Assembly (NCBI GenBank): GCA_964568805.1
Contig: CAZMRW010000004.1
Coordinates: 1-64,000 of the forward strand
Length of the DNA stretch: 64,000 nt
Source of the DNA: CAZMRW01 sp964568805
Lineage (GTDB): Bacteria; Pseudomonadota; Gammaproteobacteria; Methylococcales; Methylomonadaceae
Direction: 5' to 3'
Shown: one piece after another, positions 46,204-56,164 of the stretch
Layout: each line of letters begins with the position of its first letter
Position numbering within the stretch: position 1 is the first letter of the stretch
Program-made: the position numbers and the translations under genes
The notes under the pieces: model-generated
What the model was told of the DNA's origin: nothing
Seen by the model: the letters and a program-made list of their open reading frames with translations, nothing else
Database searches by the model: none

Positions 46204-48075
46204 GTGAAATTCAAAAAAGATTTTGATGTCATTGTGGTCGGCGGCGGGCATGCCGGCACGGAAGCTGCGCTTGCATCGGCCAGGTGCGGGGCAAAGACTC
46301 TGTTGCTGACACAGAATATCGACACCCTTGGACAAATGAGTTGTAATCCCGCAATCGGCGGTATCGGCAAAGGGCATTTGGTTAAAGAAATAGACGCCTT
46401 GGGCGGATGCATGGCCAGGGCCATTGATATGGGCGGAATCCAGTTTCGAACCCTGAACGCCAGCAAGGGTCCTGCAGTCAGAGCAACTCGAGCCCAGGCC
46501 GACCGGAAATTATATAAACAGGCCGTAAGAAGTATGTTGGAAAATCAGCCGAATCTGGCTTTATTCCAGCAAACGGTGGCTGACCTGATCGTTGTTGCCG
46601 ATAACGTGGTCGGTGTAAAAACCCAGATGGGACTGAGTTTTATGGCTCGGGCCGTCGTTTTGACGACGGGTACCTTTTTAGGCGGCAAAATTCATATCGG
46701 TCTGGAAAATTACAGTGGCGGTCGCGCGGGCGACGCTGCTTCCATCGCCTTATCGGAACGTTTACGGGAGTTGCCTTTCCGCATCGATCGCTTAAAAACC
46801 GGCACGCCGCCCCGTATCGACGGCCGAACGATTGATTTTAGCAGACTGGAACAGCAGCACGGCGACGATCCGGTGCCGGTGTTTTCGTTCATGGGCAAGC
46901 GCGAACAGCACCCAAGGCAAATCCCTTGCCACATCACCCGAACCAACAGCAAAACTCACGATATCATCCGGGCCGGGCTGGATCGTTCTCCGCTCTATTC
47001 CGGCGTTATAGAAGGCATCGGCCCGCGCTACTGCCCGTCTATTGAAGACAAGATTGTGCGGTTTGCCGACAGGGATACGCATCAGATTTTTGTTGAACCG
47101 GAGGGTCTGGATACCCATGAAATTTATCCGAACGGCATTTCAACCAGCTTGCCGTTTGATGTGCAATACGAATTTGTGCGCTCGATGCTCGGCTTTGAGC
47201 AGGCTGAAATTGTACGTCCGGGTTACGCCATCGAATATGATTTTTTCGATCCGAGAGATTTAAAAACGTCTCTGGAAACCAAGCACATGAACGGACTGTT
47301 TTTTGCCGGACAAATCAATGGCACGACCGGCTACGAAGAAGCCGCAGCGCAAGGATTGATTGCCGGTCTGAATGCGGCGCGCCTGGTGCAGGACCAGGAG
47401 AGCTGGTGTCCGGGACGCGATGAAGCCTATATGGGTGTCATGATCGACGATTTGATCACGCGAGGGACTCAAGAGCCTTACCGCATGTTTACCAGCCGGG
47501 CGGAATACCGATTGCTGCTTAGGGAAGATAATGCCGATTTGCGCCTGACCGAAAAGGGCCGGCAATTGGGCTTGGTCGACGATGAGCGCTGGTGCGCCTT
47601 TGCTTTCAAACGCGACGCCATTTCCGATTTGCAATTCGAGTTAAAACGGAAATGGATAAGACCGGACACTGAACAGGCCGGTCTTGTTGAGGAGTACTGG
47701 GGTAAACCGTTGTTGAAAGAAGCCAGTTTGATCGAATTGCTGCGCCGCCCGGAAGTGGATGTGCAACGGCTGTTGTCCTTTCTGGAGGATGGCGAAGCCG
47801 TTCCGGAACAGGTCGGCGAACAGGTTGAAATTCAGACAAAATACGCCGGCTATATCGTCAGACAACAGACCGATATCGACAAGGCTTTGCGCTACGATCA
47901 TTTGCGCCTGCCCGAAGCCTTGGATTATAAAGGCGTTCCCGGCCTTTCCAATGAAGTCAGCGAAAAACTGAAAAACCAGCGTCCGGAAACCTTGGGCCAG
48001 GCCTCGCGCATACCCGGTATTACTCCAGCTGCTATTTCCTTGCTCTTGGTCTATTTGAAAAAGAAAAGCGCCTGA
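46204..48075 (+). CDS. mnmG: tRNA uridine 5-carboxymethylaminomethyl modification enzyme MnmG
   Basis: A 623-residue FAD protein that, with MnmE, installs cmnm5U34 on tRNAs reading split codon boxes. The N-terminal FAD site is [20 protein letters not shown]; conserved MnmG segments follow ([52 protein letters not shown]). The length is normal (E. coli 629). The GTG at 46204 is the start. Its stop (TGA) overlaps the rsmG ATG by one base. It begins the oriC-proximal mnmG-rsmG-parA-parB block. Confidence 0.95.
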   Translation: MKFKKDFDVIVVGGGHAGTEAALASARCGAKTLLLTQNIDTLGQMSCNPAIGGIGKGHLVKEIDALGGCMARAIDMGGIQFRTLNASKGPAVRATRAQADRKLYKQAVRSMLENQPNLALFQQTVADLIVVADNVVGVKTQMGLSFMARAVVLTTGTFLGGKIHIGLENYSGGRAGDAASIALSERLRELPFRIDRLKTGTPPRIDGRTIDFSRLEQQHGDDPVPVFSFMGKREQHPRQIPCHITRTNSKTHDIIRAGLDRSPLYSGVIEGIGPRYCPSIEDKIVRFADRDTHQIFVEPEGLDTHEIYPNGISTSLPFDVQYEFVRSMLGFEQAEIVRPGYAIEYDFFDPRDLKTSLETKHMNGLFFAGQINGTTGYEEAAAQGLIAGLNAARLVQDQESWCPGRDEAYMGVMIDDLITRGTQEPYRMFTSRAEYRLLLREDNADLRLTEKGRQLGLVDDERWCAFAFKRDAISDLQFELKRKWIRPDTEQAGLVEEYWGKPLLKEASLIELLRRPEVDVQRLLSFLEDGEAVPEQVGEQVEIQTKYAGYIVRQQTDIDKALRYDHLRLPEALDYKGVPGLSNEVSEKLKNQRPETLGQASRIPGITPAAISLLLVYLKKKSA

Positions 48076-48722
48076 TGGAGTCTTGCCGAAAACTGCTGGT
48101 TTCCGGGATGGAGACGTTACAGATTAATTTGGCGGAAGACAAAATTGATCAGTTGCTTGCTTTTATCAAGCTGATTGAAAAATGGAATAAAGCCTATAAT
48201 CTGACGGCTATCCGTAACCCGGAAGACATGGTCAGACTGCATTTACTGGATAGTCTGGCTGTTCTTCCTTATCTTGAAGGCAATCGTGTCATCGATGTCG
48301 GCACGGGCGCCGGCTTGCCGGGTATTCCCCTGGCGATTTCAAGGCCGGAAATAGAATTTACCTTGCTGGACAGTAACGCCAAAAAAACCCGGTTTGTGCA
48401 ACAGGCCGTTTTAGAGTTAAAACTCAAAAATGTCGGTGTCCAGTTGGGCCGGGTGGAAAACTATCATCCGGAGGCATTATTCAATACCGCCATAACCCGG
48501 GCCTTTGCCGGCTTGCCTGACATTATTAAGCTCACCCGTCATTTGCTTGGTAGTGACGGCATCATTCTGGCGATGAAGGGGCAGAAGCCCGATACGGAAC
48601 TGGAGCAGGTTTCGACCAAATCAACCCTGATACCGATCTTTATTCCGGGTGTAGAAGCTGAAAGATGTTTGATTAAAATTAATTCGCAAGCAATAAGCGG
48701 GGACATGGTGTGGGAAAAATAA
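48075..48722 (+). CDS. rsmG: 16S rRNA (guanine-527-N7)-methyltransferase RsmG
   Basis: A 215-residue SAM methyltransferase that methylates G527 of 16S rRNA. Hallmarks: EKWNKAYNLTAIRNPEDMV, LLDSLAVLPYL, VIDVGTGAGLPGIPLAI and TLLDSNAKKTRF. An internal ATG at about 48108 (METLQINLAED) is an alternative start. It overlaps the mnmG stop by 1 bp and parA by 13 bp. Confidence 0.95.
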   Translation: MESCRKLLVSGMETLQINLAEDKIDQLLAFIKLIEKWNKAYNLTAIRNPEDMVRLHLLDSLAVLPYLEGNRVIDVGTGAGLPGIPLAISRPEIEFTLLDSNAKKTRFVQQAVLELKLKNVGVQLGRVENYHPEALFNTAITRAFAGLPDIIKLTRHLLGSDGIILAMKGQKPDTELEQVSTKSTLIPIFIPGVEAERCLIKINSQAISGDMVWEK

Positions 48723-49477
48723 TTGCCGTAACCAATCAAAAAGGAGGCGTGGGAAAAACGACGACGAGCGTCAATCTTGCGGCTTCACTGGCTGCCGCCA
48801 AGCGGCGTGTTTTGCTGATTGATCTTGATCCGCAGGGTAATGCCGCCATGGGCTGCGGCATCGATAAACAAAAAGTAAGCTATTCCAGTTACGATTTGCT
48901 GCTGGAAGAAGCGCCCGCCGCTGAAACCGTTATCAATGTGCCGGAAATCGGTTTTTCGGTCGTTGCTGGAAACTCGGATCTCACTGCAGCCGAAGTACAA
49001 CTGATGCAGGCGGAACGCAGGGAGCGCCGTTTGGCCGAGGCGCTTATTTCAATTAAATCGCAGTACGATTATATTCTAATCGATTGTCCGCCGTCTTTGA
49101 ACATGTTGACATTAAATGCCATGGTGGCGGCCAACAGCGTTCTGATTCCGATGCAATGCGAGTACTATGCGCTTGAGGGATTGTCGGCGTTAATGAGTAC
49201 CCTTAAAAGCATTCAGGATACGGTCAACCCTGAGCTTTATCTGGAAGGCATTCTCAGAACCATGTTTGACGACCGAAGCCGCTTAACCAAGGATGTGTCC
49301 GAACAATTAATCGAGTATTTCGGAGATCGGGTGTTTAGAACCTGTGTCCCAAGAAATATTCGTCTTGCTGAAGCACCCAGTCATGGCTTGCCGGTACTGA
49401 TTTATGATAAGACTTCTCGAGGCGCCTTGGCTTATCTTGCCTTGGCGGGTGAACTGATTAGAAAAGAGAAAAAATAA
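48710..49477 (+). CDS. parA: Chromosome-partition ATPase ParA (Soj)
   Basis: A 255-residue deviant-Walker ATPase. The P-loop is NQKGGVGKTTTSVNLAASLA; LIDLDPQGNAAMGCG and LIDCPPSLNMLTLNAM are the other nucleotide and Mg2+ motifs. It moves the ParB-parS complex during chromosome segregation. It starts at a GTG inside the rsmG end and is 4 bp from parB. Confidence 0.95.
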   Translation: MGKIIAVTNQKGGVGKTTTSVNLAASLAAAKRRVLLIDLDPQGNAAMGCGIDKQKVSYSSYDLLLEEAPAAETVINVPEIGFSVVAGNSDLTAAEVQLMQAERRERRLAEALISIKSQYDYILIDCPPSLNMLTLNAMVAANSVLIPMQCEYYALEGLSALMSTLKSIQDTVNPELYLEGILRTMFDDRSRLTKDVSEQLIEYFGDRVFRTCVPRNIRLAEAPSHGLPVLIYDKTSRGALAYLALAGELIRKEKK

Positions 49478-49481
49478 AGGC

Positions 49482-50333
49482 ATGGCTGAAAAAAAACGGG
49501 GACTGAATCGCGGACTGGATGCCTTGCTGGGCGAGTTTTCCGCAAAAGAAGAAAAAGAGAAACAACAACTGCATTCCTTGCCTATCGAGTATTTGCAACG
49601 CGGTAAATATCAGCCGCGCAAAGACATCAATCCTGAAAAACTACAGGAACTGGCTGATTCCATTAGAGCGCAGGGAGTGATACAGCCTGTCGTTGTGCGA
49701 AAAATCGATTCGGATAAATACGAAATTGTCGCCGGAGAACGCCGCTGGCGGGCTGCGCAACTTGCCGGTTTACAGCAGATTCCGGTGGTCATTAAGGAAA
49801 TAGATGATCGTGCCGCAATGGCGGTTGCATTGATCGAAAATATTCAGCGCGAGGATCTCAATCCATTAGAAGAAGCGGAAGCTTTAAAAAGGCTGTTGGA
49901 TGAGTTCGACATGACGCATCAGCAAATTGCGGATGCCGTCGGCAAATCACGAGTGACCGTGACCAATTTATTGAGACTGATGGATTTGCATCCGGAAGTA
50001 AAAAAATTATTGATCAGCAGGCAGCTTGAAATGGGCCATGCACGTGCTCTTCTAGGTTTGGATGGTCAGAAGCAGGTTGCTGCAGCAAACAAAATAGTTA
50101 AGGAAGGCCTAACGGTAAGAGCGGCTGAGCGCTTAGTCAAGGAAAGCCAGGAAGCGCCCAGGATTGCGAAACCAAGAGTCCTTGATAAGGATACGCTGAG
50201 ATTGCAGGAAGATTTAACCGCAAAACTTGGGGCAAAAGTGATGATAGACCACAAGGAAAATGGCGCAGGAAAAGTCATTATTGCCTATTCCAGTTTGGAA
50301 GAGCTGGATGGCATCATCGGGCAAATCAGGTGA
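49482..50333 (+). CDS. parB: Chromosome-partition CTPase ParB (Spo0J)
   Basis: A 283-residue ParB. The N-terminal start KKRGLNRGLDALLGE, the CTP-binding segment GERRWRAAQLAGLQQIPVVI and ENIQREDLNPLEEAEAL, the HTH (DMTHQQIADAVGKSRVTVTN) and the C-terminal dimer domain are visible. It binds parS and spreads with CTP. No parS palindrome was noticed within this window. In many gammaproteobacteria the atp operon follows parB; here a periplasmic-protein operon does. Confidence 0.95.
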   Translation: MAEKKRGLNRGLDALLGEFSAKEEKEKQQLHSLPIEYLQRGKYQPRKDINPEKLQELADSIRAQGVIQPVVVRKIDSDKYEIVAGERRWRAAQLAGLQQIPVVIKEIDDRAAMAVALIENIQREDLNPLEEAEALKRLLDEFDMTHQQIADAVGKSRVTVTNLLRLMDLHPEVKKLLISRQLEMGHARALLGLDGQKQVAAANKIVKEGLTVRAAERLVKESQEAPRIAKPRVLDKDTLRLQEDLTAKLGAKVMIDHKENGAGKVIIAYSSLEELDGIIGQIR

Positions 50334-50719
50334 TTCATACGTTTAATTTCCATTTTTGCCGGGAGGAAGGTTAAAAAATAACACTCCGGAATTGTTCTGC
50401 TATATTTGATTCATGAAATGCAAACCTCAATTCCGGACAGGCCAAAATACCGAAACCAGCATGCGGTCGCATGAGATTGGGTTCGTCCATAGCCGTTGCT
50501 CGGCATTCGCTGTCAACCAGGCAAAACGCCAAAGGCTGGTTTGCCTGGCACATCATTCGACGCAGCTAAATCAAAAGCAAGAATACGTACCTACTGCGAA
50601 ATTTTGTGTCATCAATAATTCAGGACATTACAAAGACCATTTGCCGGTTCTTAATATCGGCAATTTTGATCGATTGCATAGCTTTACAGATCCGATTCAG
50701 TCAATTATTCAGCTGTATC
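50334..50719. other. Spacer after parB
   Basis: About 385 bp without a supported gene. A 108-codon plus-strand ORF (50413-50739) and an antisense ORF have no ribosome-binding site and no recognisable family. A promoter for the following operon should be here; no good sigma-70 pair was singled out. Confidence 0.35.
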
Positions 50720-51205
50720 ATGGCTATGCAGAAGTATAGAAATAGTTGTTTAACGCTGATAATCTCTTTGACGCGTTCAATGAATGCACTTAGCTTAGTA
50801 TCCAGGGATGATCCCCTGAAACTGCTAAGAATTTTGTCGCTGATCATAGGCATTTTACACACTGGCGACTTGCTAAGGGCGGAGGATCTTAAGCCAAGGA
50901 TACTGGACTCAAACGGCCAAGTTAAACATCTCTCCAGGGAAACCGTGCGGGAAATATTCTTTATGCGACTTAATTCATGGCCTGACGGATCTCCTATTCG
51001 AGTTTTCGTACTCCCTGATAATGATCCCCTTCACATCCAGTTTGCTAAAGAAGTGTTGGGTGTTTACCCGTTTCAGCTTCGCTCCGCCTGGGACCGTCTT
51101 GTTTACTCAGGGACTGGCGTGGCACCCACCACGGTCGAAACAACTGAAGAAATGCAAGAGCGCATCCGATCTACCCAAGGCAGTATTGGATATATCGGAC
51201 AATAA
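50720..51205 (+). CDS. Periplasmic PstS-like small substrate-binding protein
   Basis: The mature part (after a hydrophobic LLRILSLIIGILHTGDLLRA) includes LSRETVREIFFMRLNSWPDG, LHIQFAKEVLGVYPFQLRSAWDRLVYSGTG and STQGSIGYIGQ, which resembles one lobe of PstS-type phosphate-binding proteins. It is short (about 160 residues), roughly half of PstS. The start is uncertain: ATG at 50720 (161 residues) or 50780, the latter giving a more normal signal peptide. It lies 11 bp before an outer-membrane protein and may sense anions. Confidence 0.65.
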   Translation: MAMQKYRNSCLTLIISLTRSMNALSLVSRDDPLKLLRILSLIIGILHTGDLLRAEDLKPRILDSNGQVKHLSRETVREIFFMRLNSWPDGSPIRVFVLPDNDPLHIQFAKEVLGVYPFQLRSAWDRLVYSGTGVAPTTVETTEEMQERIRSTQGSIGYIGQ

Positions 51206-51216
51206 GAGGAGTTGCA

Positions 51217-52440
51217 GTGAGATTAATATTTAATATTCCTAGCCTACACAAGGCCGCTCATCAAACCATGATCGCCTTATCGGTCTTACTGGCGGCGTCC
51301 AATGCTTCAGCTTTAGAATGGCATAACGGTGACTGGCAACTGCATGGTTTCTTAAGCCAGGGATTTAACTATACTGATGACAATCAGGTATTTGGAACAA
51401 GCAAGGATGGCAGTTTTGACTTTACCGAACTGGGGATCAATGGTTCGGCTAAACTGACGCCTAATCTCCTGATTTCCGCTCAAGGGCTTTATCGCAGCAC
51501 CGGCGGATCAGATACGCAGGGGGCGCGACTCGATTTCGCTCAGGTCGACTACAGTGTGCCTCTGTTCGACTCTGCCGCGGTGCTGGGTGCGCGTGGTGGC
51601 AGGGTGAAAATTCCATTCGGCCTCTATAACGACACTCGCGATGTCGTCTGGACGCGCCCTTCGGTGCTATTACCACAGTCGATTTATTTTGACACACTGG
51701 CGCTGCGTCAAGCGATGCTTTCCGCCGACGGCGGTATGTTCTACGGACGTTATACTAACGGCAATCACCGCTTCGGTCTCGAATTTATGGTGGCGGAGCC
51801 GCAGGATGATACCGGCGGAGCCAGAGAATTTCTAATAGGCGGCATTTCGAATGCCGGCGGCAGTTTAAGTGGACGCCCCCTTTTTCTGGGCCGGACCTTT
51901 TATGAATGGATGGGCGGCCGAGGACGTTTGATGTTTTCTGTCGTCGATCTTGACCGGGATTTTCAATCTGGTTCTATGTCGATTCCGTCAGGCAATATTA
52001 AAGTGCTTTATCCTTTGTTTTCCGCGCAGTACAACGAAGAAAGCTGGTCCTTGACCAGCGAATATGGCTGGGTTGAAAGCCAACGCAGCGGCGGTTTGCC
52101 GAATTTGCCAACAACGGAGAATTTTTATCTGCAGGGTGAATACCGTATGACCGAGGATTGGTCGGCAGTGCTTCGTTACGATGTTTTTCATGCAGATCGC
52201 GACGACTGGTCTGGAGCCTATCTGTCTTCTGTTACCCGCATGCCTCGACACCGTTTTTATGCCAGGGATTTAACGGCTGGCGTACGCTGGAAATTCGATC
52301 GCAATTGGATGGTCGCCGCGGATTATCATTATGTGAATGGCACAGCCTGGCTTTCTGCGCAAGACAATCCTGATTTAAATAAGGGCGGAGCCGAAAGAGA
52401 TTGGAGTTTGGTGACCCTGATGTTGTCATTCCGGTTTTGA
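51217..52440 (+). CDS. Outer-membrane beta-barrel protein
   Basis: A 407-residue protein with a signal peptide (about 1-33, ASA-LEW). The mature part alternates polar and hydrophobic residues, with aromatic strand ends, ending at RDWSLVTLMLSFRF, an outer-membrane barrel C-terminus with terminal Phe. The porin family is not fixed. AGAGGAG precedes the GTG start. It lies between the periplasmic protein and the GGDEF gene and may feed or report on the periplasmic signal. Confidence 0.8.
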   Translation: MRLIFNIPSLHKAAHQTMIALSVLLAASNASALEWHNGDWQLHGFLSQGFNYTDDNQVFGTSKDGSFDFTELGINGSAKLTPNLLISAQGLYRSTGGSDTQGARLDFAQVDYSVPLFDSAAVLGARGGRVKIPFGLYNDTRDVVWTRPSVLLPQSIYFDTLALRQAMLSADGGMFYGRYTNGNHRFGLEFMVAEPQDDTGGAREFLIGGISNAGGSLSGRPLFLGRTFYEWMGGRGRLMFSVVDLDRDFQSGSMSIPSGNIKVLYPLFSAQYNEESWSLTSEYGWVESQRSGGLPNLPTTENFYLQGEYRMTEDWSAVLRYDVFHADRDDWSGAYLSSVTRMPRHRFYARDLTAGVRWKFDRNWMVAADYHYVNGTAWLSAQDNPDLNKGGAERDWSLVTLMLSFRF

Positions 52441-52448
52441 GAACTTGG

Positions 52449-54521
52449 ATGGTTGATACTGTCTCAAAAAGTAATAAAAAACTTCGATTTAATAGCCTGT
52501 ATCGAAAAGGGCTGTTGTCTCTAAGTTTGTTGTTACTAATCTTGAGTTCGGCATTCGGTGCGCTCAATTACTGGTATCTCAAGGTTCAATCCCTGGCCCA
52601 GCAGGCCTCCACTCAAGCCGCATTGCAGGCGGAATTCAAGGGTCTCATCGAACATTCGGTTAATCGGCTGCAACGCCTGGGAGTTGTGATCGCATCTCTC
52701 GGGAATTTGACCGAGCGTCTCGAAGAAACGGGTGAATCAATTCAATTCAATGCATTGAAGCAACAGTTTGCCAGTGTTCGCTATGAGCTGGATGTAGAAC
52801 ATATCGTGCTCTTTGACCGGGAAGGAATGACTCGATGGGACTGGTCTCATGACTTGATCCGCCCGGTATCGTCTCAATTGATTATTGATACATTAAATCG
52901 CGTCCGTGACACCGAACAACCGGCGTCCGCTCTCACCTGCGAACCCCGGTGCAGTCTCAACGTCATCACGCCCTTATTAGCCGATGGCCGAAGCGCAGGA
53001 TTTATCCTGCTTAGTCAGAGGATATCGGATCTCGTGCTGGAGTTTTCAACTGCCACACGAGTTGATATAGCCATTCTGGCGCCGGCGATGGATACGACCG
53101 AAAAAGCCTTGCCGCGCTGGAACCTGCAAACGGCGGCGCTAACCCATAACCAGACGCTCAAACCATTGATGGAGCATCTCTCTGAATACTATGCTGCGCC
53201 AACGGATATTCCTGATGATAAATGGTTTTCGTGGAAAGGAGCAGACTACAGTTTACATGGTCTGCCACTGAACGACATCATGGATGGGGCATCAGGTTAT
53301 ATATTTTTCATTTCTGATGTCAGCGCGACAACCGCTGCTTTACAGAGATCCAAGCAAGATAGCTTGCTGTTAATGGGGGGGTCATTGATTTTTGCGGAAC
53401 TCTTCCTGTTTCTCCTCTTGCAGCACCCATTATGGCGCCTTAAGCATTTGGCGGCTACGCTGCCTCTGGTTGCACAGGGGGGCTATCATGAGGCTTACGA
53501 GCTGTTAAGCCGATCAGATCATCCCCACAGAGCCCGGGATGAAATCGATGTTCTGTATGAAACTTCCATTAATTTGGCTCAGCAGATTGAGGAGAGCCAG
53601 TTCGCATTGGCATCCGAAAGAGATTTCATCCAGGGGCTCCTGGATAGTGCGCAGGTTTTGATACTTACGCAAACCGATTCCGGCAAAATCCATACGGTCA
53701 ACAACTTCATGTCCCAGTTACTGGGGCGTTCATTTGAAAATCTGCATGGCGTATCATTCACCGACCTCATCGAGCCGGATGCGGGTAGGGAATACTTCGA
53801 GCGTTATAGAGAAAACCTTTTTTCCTCATCCATTCATCGTCTGGAACATGAAGCTACTTTGGTTGGGGTGGGAAGCGAGAAGCGGCATATACTTTGGGTG
53901 CATACTTATCTTGGGCAAGCCCATAAAGATAATGTCACGGTCCTTTCGGTTGGCATGGATGCTACTGACCGCATCCAGGCCGAAACACGCAGCCGCTGGC
54001 TTGCTCACCATGACCCTTTAACCGGCTTGGCGAATCGGTTACGGTTTCAGGAAGAAATGGAGCGCAGCCTTGCCGAAGCGATTCGTAACGGCATACCCAG
54101 CGCACTGCTACTACTGGACCTCGATTACTTTAAGCAAGTTAATGACAGCAGCGGTCATGCTGCGGGCGACGCTTTACTGGTATTTTTGGCGGACGAATTA
54201 CGGGCGCGAGCGCGTAAATCCGATCTCATCGCCAGACTGGGAGGCGATGAGTTCGCCGTCTTGATGCCGGCAACGGGCCAGGGCGGCGCGGAGTCCTTTG
54301 CACAGTCTCTAAACGAGCGTCTTTCCGAGCGGCATTTTCACTTCGGCAACCGGGATTACCTCATATCGGCCAGTATCGGCATCGCTCTGATGCCGTGGCA
54401 TGGCGATAATGTTAAAGAGGTAATGGCTAATGTCGATGCTGCCATGTATCAGGCTAAAAAAGCAGGAAGAGGGTGTTGGCGGTTATATGCCGGTTGCGAG
54501 GTAGAGAAGAATGATGCATAA
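52449..54521 (+). CDS. Membrane diguanylate cyclase with periplasmic sensor and PAS domains
   Basis: A 690-residue protein. Helix 1 near 20-45, a periplasmic sensor domain (about 45-295), helix 2 near 300-325, a HAMP-like linker, PAS (about 385-505) and GGDEF (about 515-680). The active site is RLGGDEFAVL; the RxxD inhibitory site (RKSD, five residues before it) is present, so product inhibition is expected. It makes c-di-GMP. The ATG at 52449 was chosen because the longer ORF (52401) runs into the preceding gene. It is the third gene of the operon. Confidence 0.85.
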   Translation: MVDTVSKSNKKLRFNSLYRKGLLSLSLLLLILSSAFGALNYWYLKVQSLAQQASTQAALQAEFKGLIEHSVNRLQRLGVVIASLGNLTERLEETGESIQFNALKQQFASVRYELDVEHIVLFDREGMTRWDWSHDLIRPVSSQLIIDTLNRVRDTEQPASALTCEPRCSLNVITPLLADGRSAGFILLSQRISDLVLEFSTATRVDIAILAPAMDTTEKALPRWNLQTAALTHNQTLKPLMEHLSEYYAAPTDIPDDKWFSWKGADYSLHGLPLNDIMDGASGYIFFISDVSATTAALQRSKQDSLLLMGGSLIFAELFLFLLLQHPLWRLKHLAATLPLVAQGGYHEAYELLSRSDHPHRARDEIDVLYETSINLAQQIEESQFALASERDFIQGLLDSAQVLILTQTDSGKIHTVNNFMSQLLGRSFENLHGVSFTDLIEPDAGREYFERYRENLFSSSIHRLEHEATLVGVGSEKRHILWVHTYLGQAHKDNVTVLSVGMDATDRIQAETRSRWLAHHDPLTGLANRLRFQEEMERSLAEAIRNGIPSALLLLDLDYFKQVNDSSGHAAGDALLVFLADELRARARKSDLIARLGGDEFAVLMPATGQGGAESFAQSLNERLSERHFHFGNRDYLISASIGIALMPWHGDNVKEVMANVDAAMYQAKKAGRGCWRLYAGCEVEKNDA

Positions 54522-54848
54522 CCGATTAAGATGTGGGGATTATAGTCGTATTTTGGCGGCAGGAAGACTTTATGCGTGGATATTTTCCTAAGCGTTGCGT
54601 TTATTTTTACCAATATTTTCAGATATACCATTTAATGACATCGATGAAAGTAGCTGTTGGCAAGAGCTTAATTACAAATGAAAAAAAATCACTTGCATCA
54701 CAATCTATTTCAAACTGGACTGCTATCGCATGAGTAATTTCTTGTCATGAAAGTATTTTTTACGCAAAAAATCCTCTCTATCAGACTATTCAAGTCTCAA
54801 CGCTGTGCTATGCTTTTTTTAAACCCAATCTATTTGTAGCTTTCTACC
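54522..54848. other. Spacer before the terpene synthase gene
   Basis: About 325 bp, AT-rich, with only short ORFs that have no support. The terpene synthase promoter probably lies here. No tRNA or clear terminator was found. Confidence 0.35.
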
Positions 54849-55814
54849 ATGAACCAGATTATTTTACCAAAATTGCACTGCCCTTTCCCTGCTGCCGTCA
54901 ACCGTCATGCTGAATCCGTCAACGGGCATACCTTGGCATGGGTTAAACGCTTCAAACTTGTGTCCAACGAAGATGAGTATAATCGCCTGGTTGCATCCAA
55001 ATTCGGCTGGCTGGCGGCACGCGCCTATCCCAATGCGCCTTTGCAAGAACTGGAAATCGTTTCGGATTGGAATACGTGGTTATTTATCCGCGATGATCAA
55101 TGTGATGAATCGGGGATAGGAAAGGATCCGATTTTACTTGCTCATTTGCACGATCAACTCCTGGAAATTCTAACAGGGCGCGTACCGGACAATCGTGATC
55201 CGGTCCTTGCCCATGCTTTGCATGACATTTACATACGCATTCAAGGCAAAGCCAGTTCTGAATGGATGTGCAGATTTGTGCACAGCGTTGTCGAATATTT
55301 CGAGTCCTCTGTCTGGGAAGCACAAAACCGCGCACTCGGATTGATCCCCGATACAGAAACCTATATTTTGATGCGGCCTTATACGGGTGGGCTCTATACC
55401 GATATTGAGCTGATCGACATCACCGAAGGTATCCATCTGCCGCTGCATGTACGGAAACATGAGACGGTTCAACGACTGGCGTTAATGGCAAACAACGTGG
55501 TCTGCTGGTCCAATGATATTATTTCCTTTGCTAAAGAAAGCCAGTATAACGATGTCCACAATCTGGTAGTTACCTTACGCAAGCATCATCCGACGTTACA
55601 AAAAGCAATTGATCATGCCGCTGAACTAACCAATGCTGAAGTCCGGGCATTTGAGTCGCTACAACATCAGTTGCCATTATTCAGTCCGGAAATAGACGCG
55701 GATTTGCAACGTTTTGTATCGATCTTGCGCTCATGGATGCGTGGTAACCTGGATTGGGCTTATGATTCAGGCCGCTATCGGGTAAATGCTGTCGAGACTG
55801 CAATGGAGTTATAG
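54849..55814 (+). CDS. Class I terpene synthase
   Basis: A 321-residue cytosolic cyclase. The aspartate-rich Mg2+ motif is RDDQCDE (Asp82, Asp83, Asp86); the NSE triad is Asn222, Ser226, Glu230 (NDIISFAKE); Arg176 is the likely pyrophosphate sensor, and the C-terminal RY pair is Arg309-Tyr310. All catalytic elements are intact and the length fits bacterial sesquiterpene cyclases. The product cannot be predicted from sequence. No prenyltransferase or P450 gene is adjacent. Confidence 0.9.
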   Translation: MNQIILPKLHCPFPAAVNRHAESVNGHTLAWVKRFKLVSNEDEYNRLVASKFGWLAARAYPNAPLQELEIVSDWNTWLFIRDDQCDESGIGKDPILLAHLHDQLLEILTGRVPDNRDPVLAHALHDIYIRIQGKASSEWMCRFVHSVVEYFESSVWEAQNRALGLIPDTETYILMRPYTGGLYTDIELIDITEGIHLPLHVRKHETVQRLALMANNVVCWSNDIISFAKESQYNDVHNLVVTLRKHHPTLQKAIDHAAELTNAEVRAFESLQHQLPLFSPEIDADLQRFVSILRSWMRGNLDWAYDSGRYRVNAVETAMEL

Positions 55815-56164
55815 GCACGTGTTGAAAAGCATTCTGCTTCTGCGTTGTATGCTGCCTATCTGCATCCGCAATCAAACAGCAACCAAGTGGCATCACTGAT
55901 GTCGTGCCGCTATCTATGAAGTGCGATTAGTCCGAATCGATAGGGCAATCGGATTGATGCATCGTAATAGGGCTATCGATCTGCTAAAAGCATTCCCGAT
56001 TCACCGTTGTCTTCAGCAAGCAAAAAATTAATGATTGATCTATCTCCTGCAGATTTACACCGGCAGTTATTTTAGATGAAGCGGTGCTGGAACAATAAAC
56101 CATAAACGTGCATAAGTAGGCGTTATGGGGAAAATTACTCCCTATTGGTATCGATACTCCCAAC
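55815..56164. other. Spacer between the terpene synthase and rnhB
   Basis: About 350 bp without a supported ORF. It contains an 8-bp inverted repeat (ATCGATAG at 55936-55943 and CTATCGAT at 55973-55980) that could form a hairpin between the two convergent genes. Confidence 0.4.

Noticed and set aside
46107..46466. Minus-strand ORF of 119 codons over the mnmG start
   Set aside because: It runs antisense to the highly conserved MnmG N-terminus; a shadow.
48710..50333. parS site near parAB
   Set aside because: I did not find a TGTTTCACGTGAAACA-like palindrome in the window; an exhaustive search was not possible by eye.
50413..50739. 108-codon ORF between parB and the periplasmic protein
   Set aside because: No ribosome-binding site, overlaps the start region of a better gene in another frame, and its composition is not protein-like.
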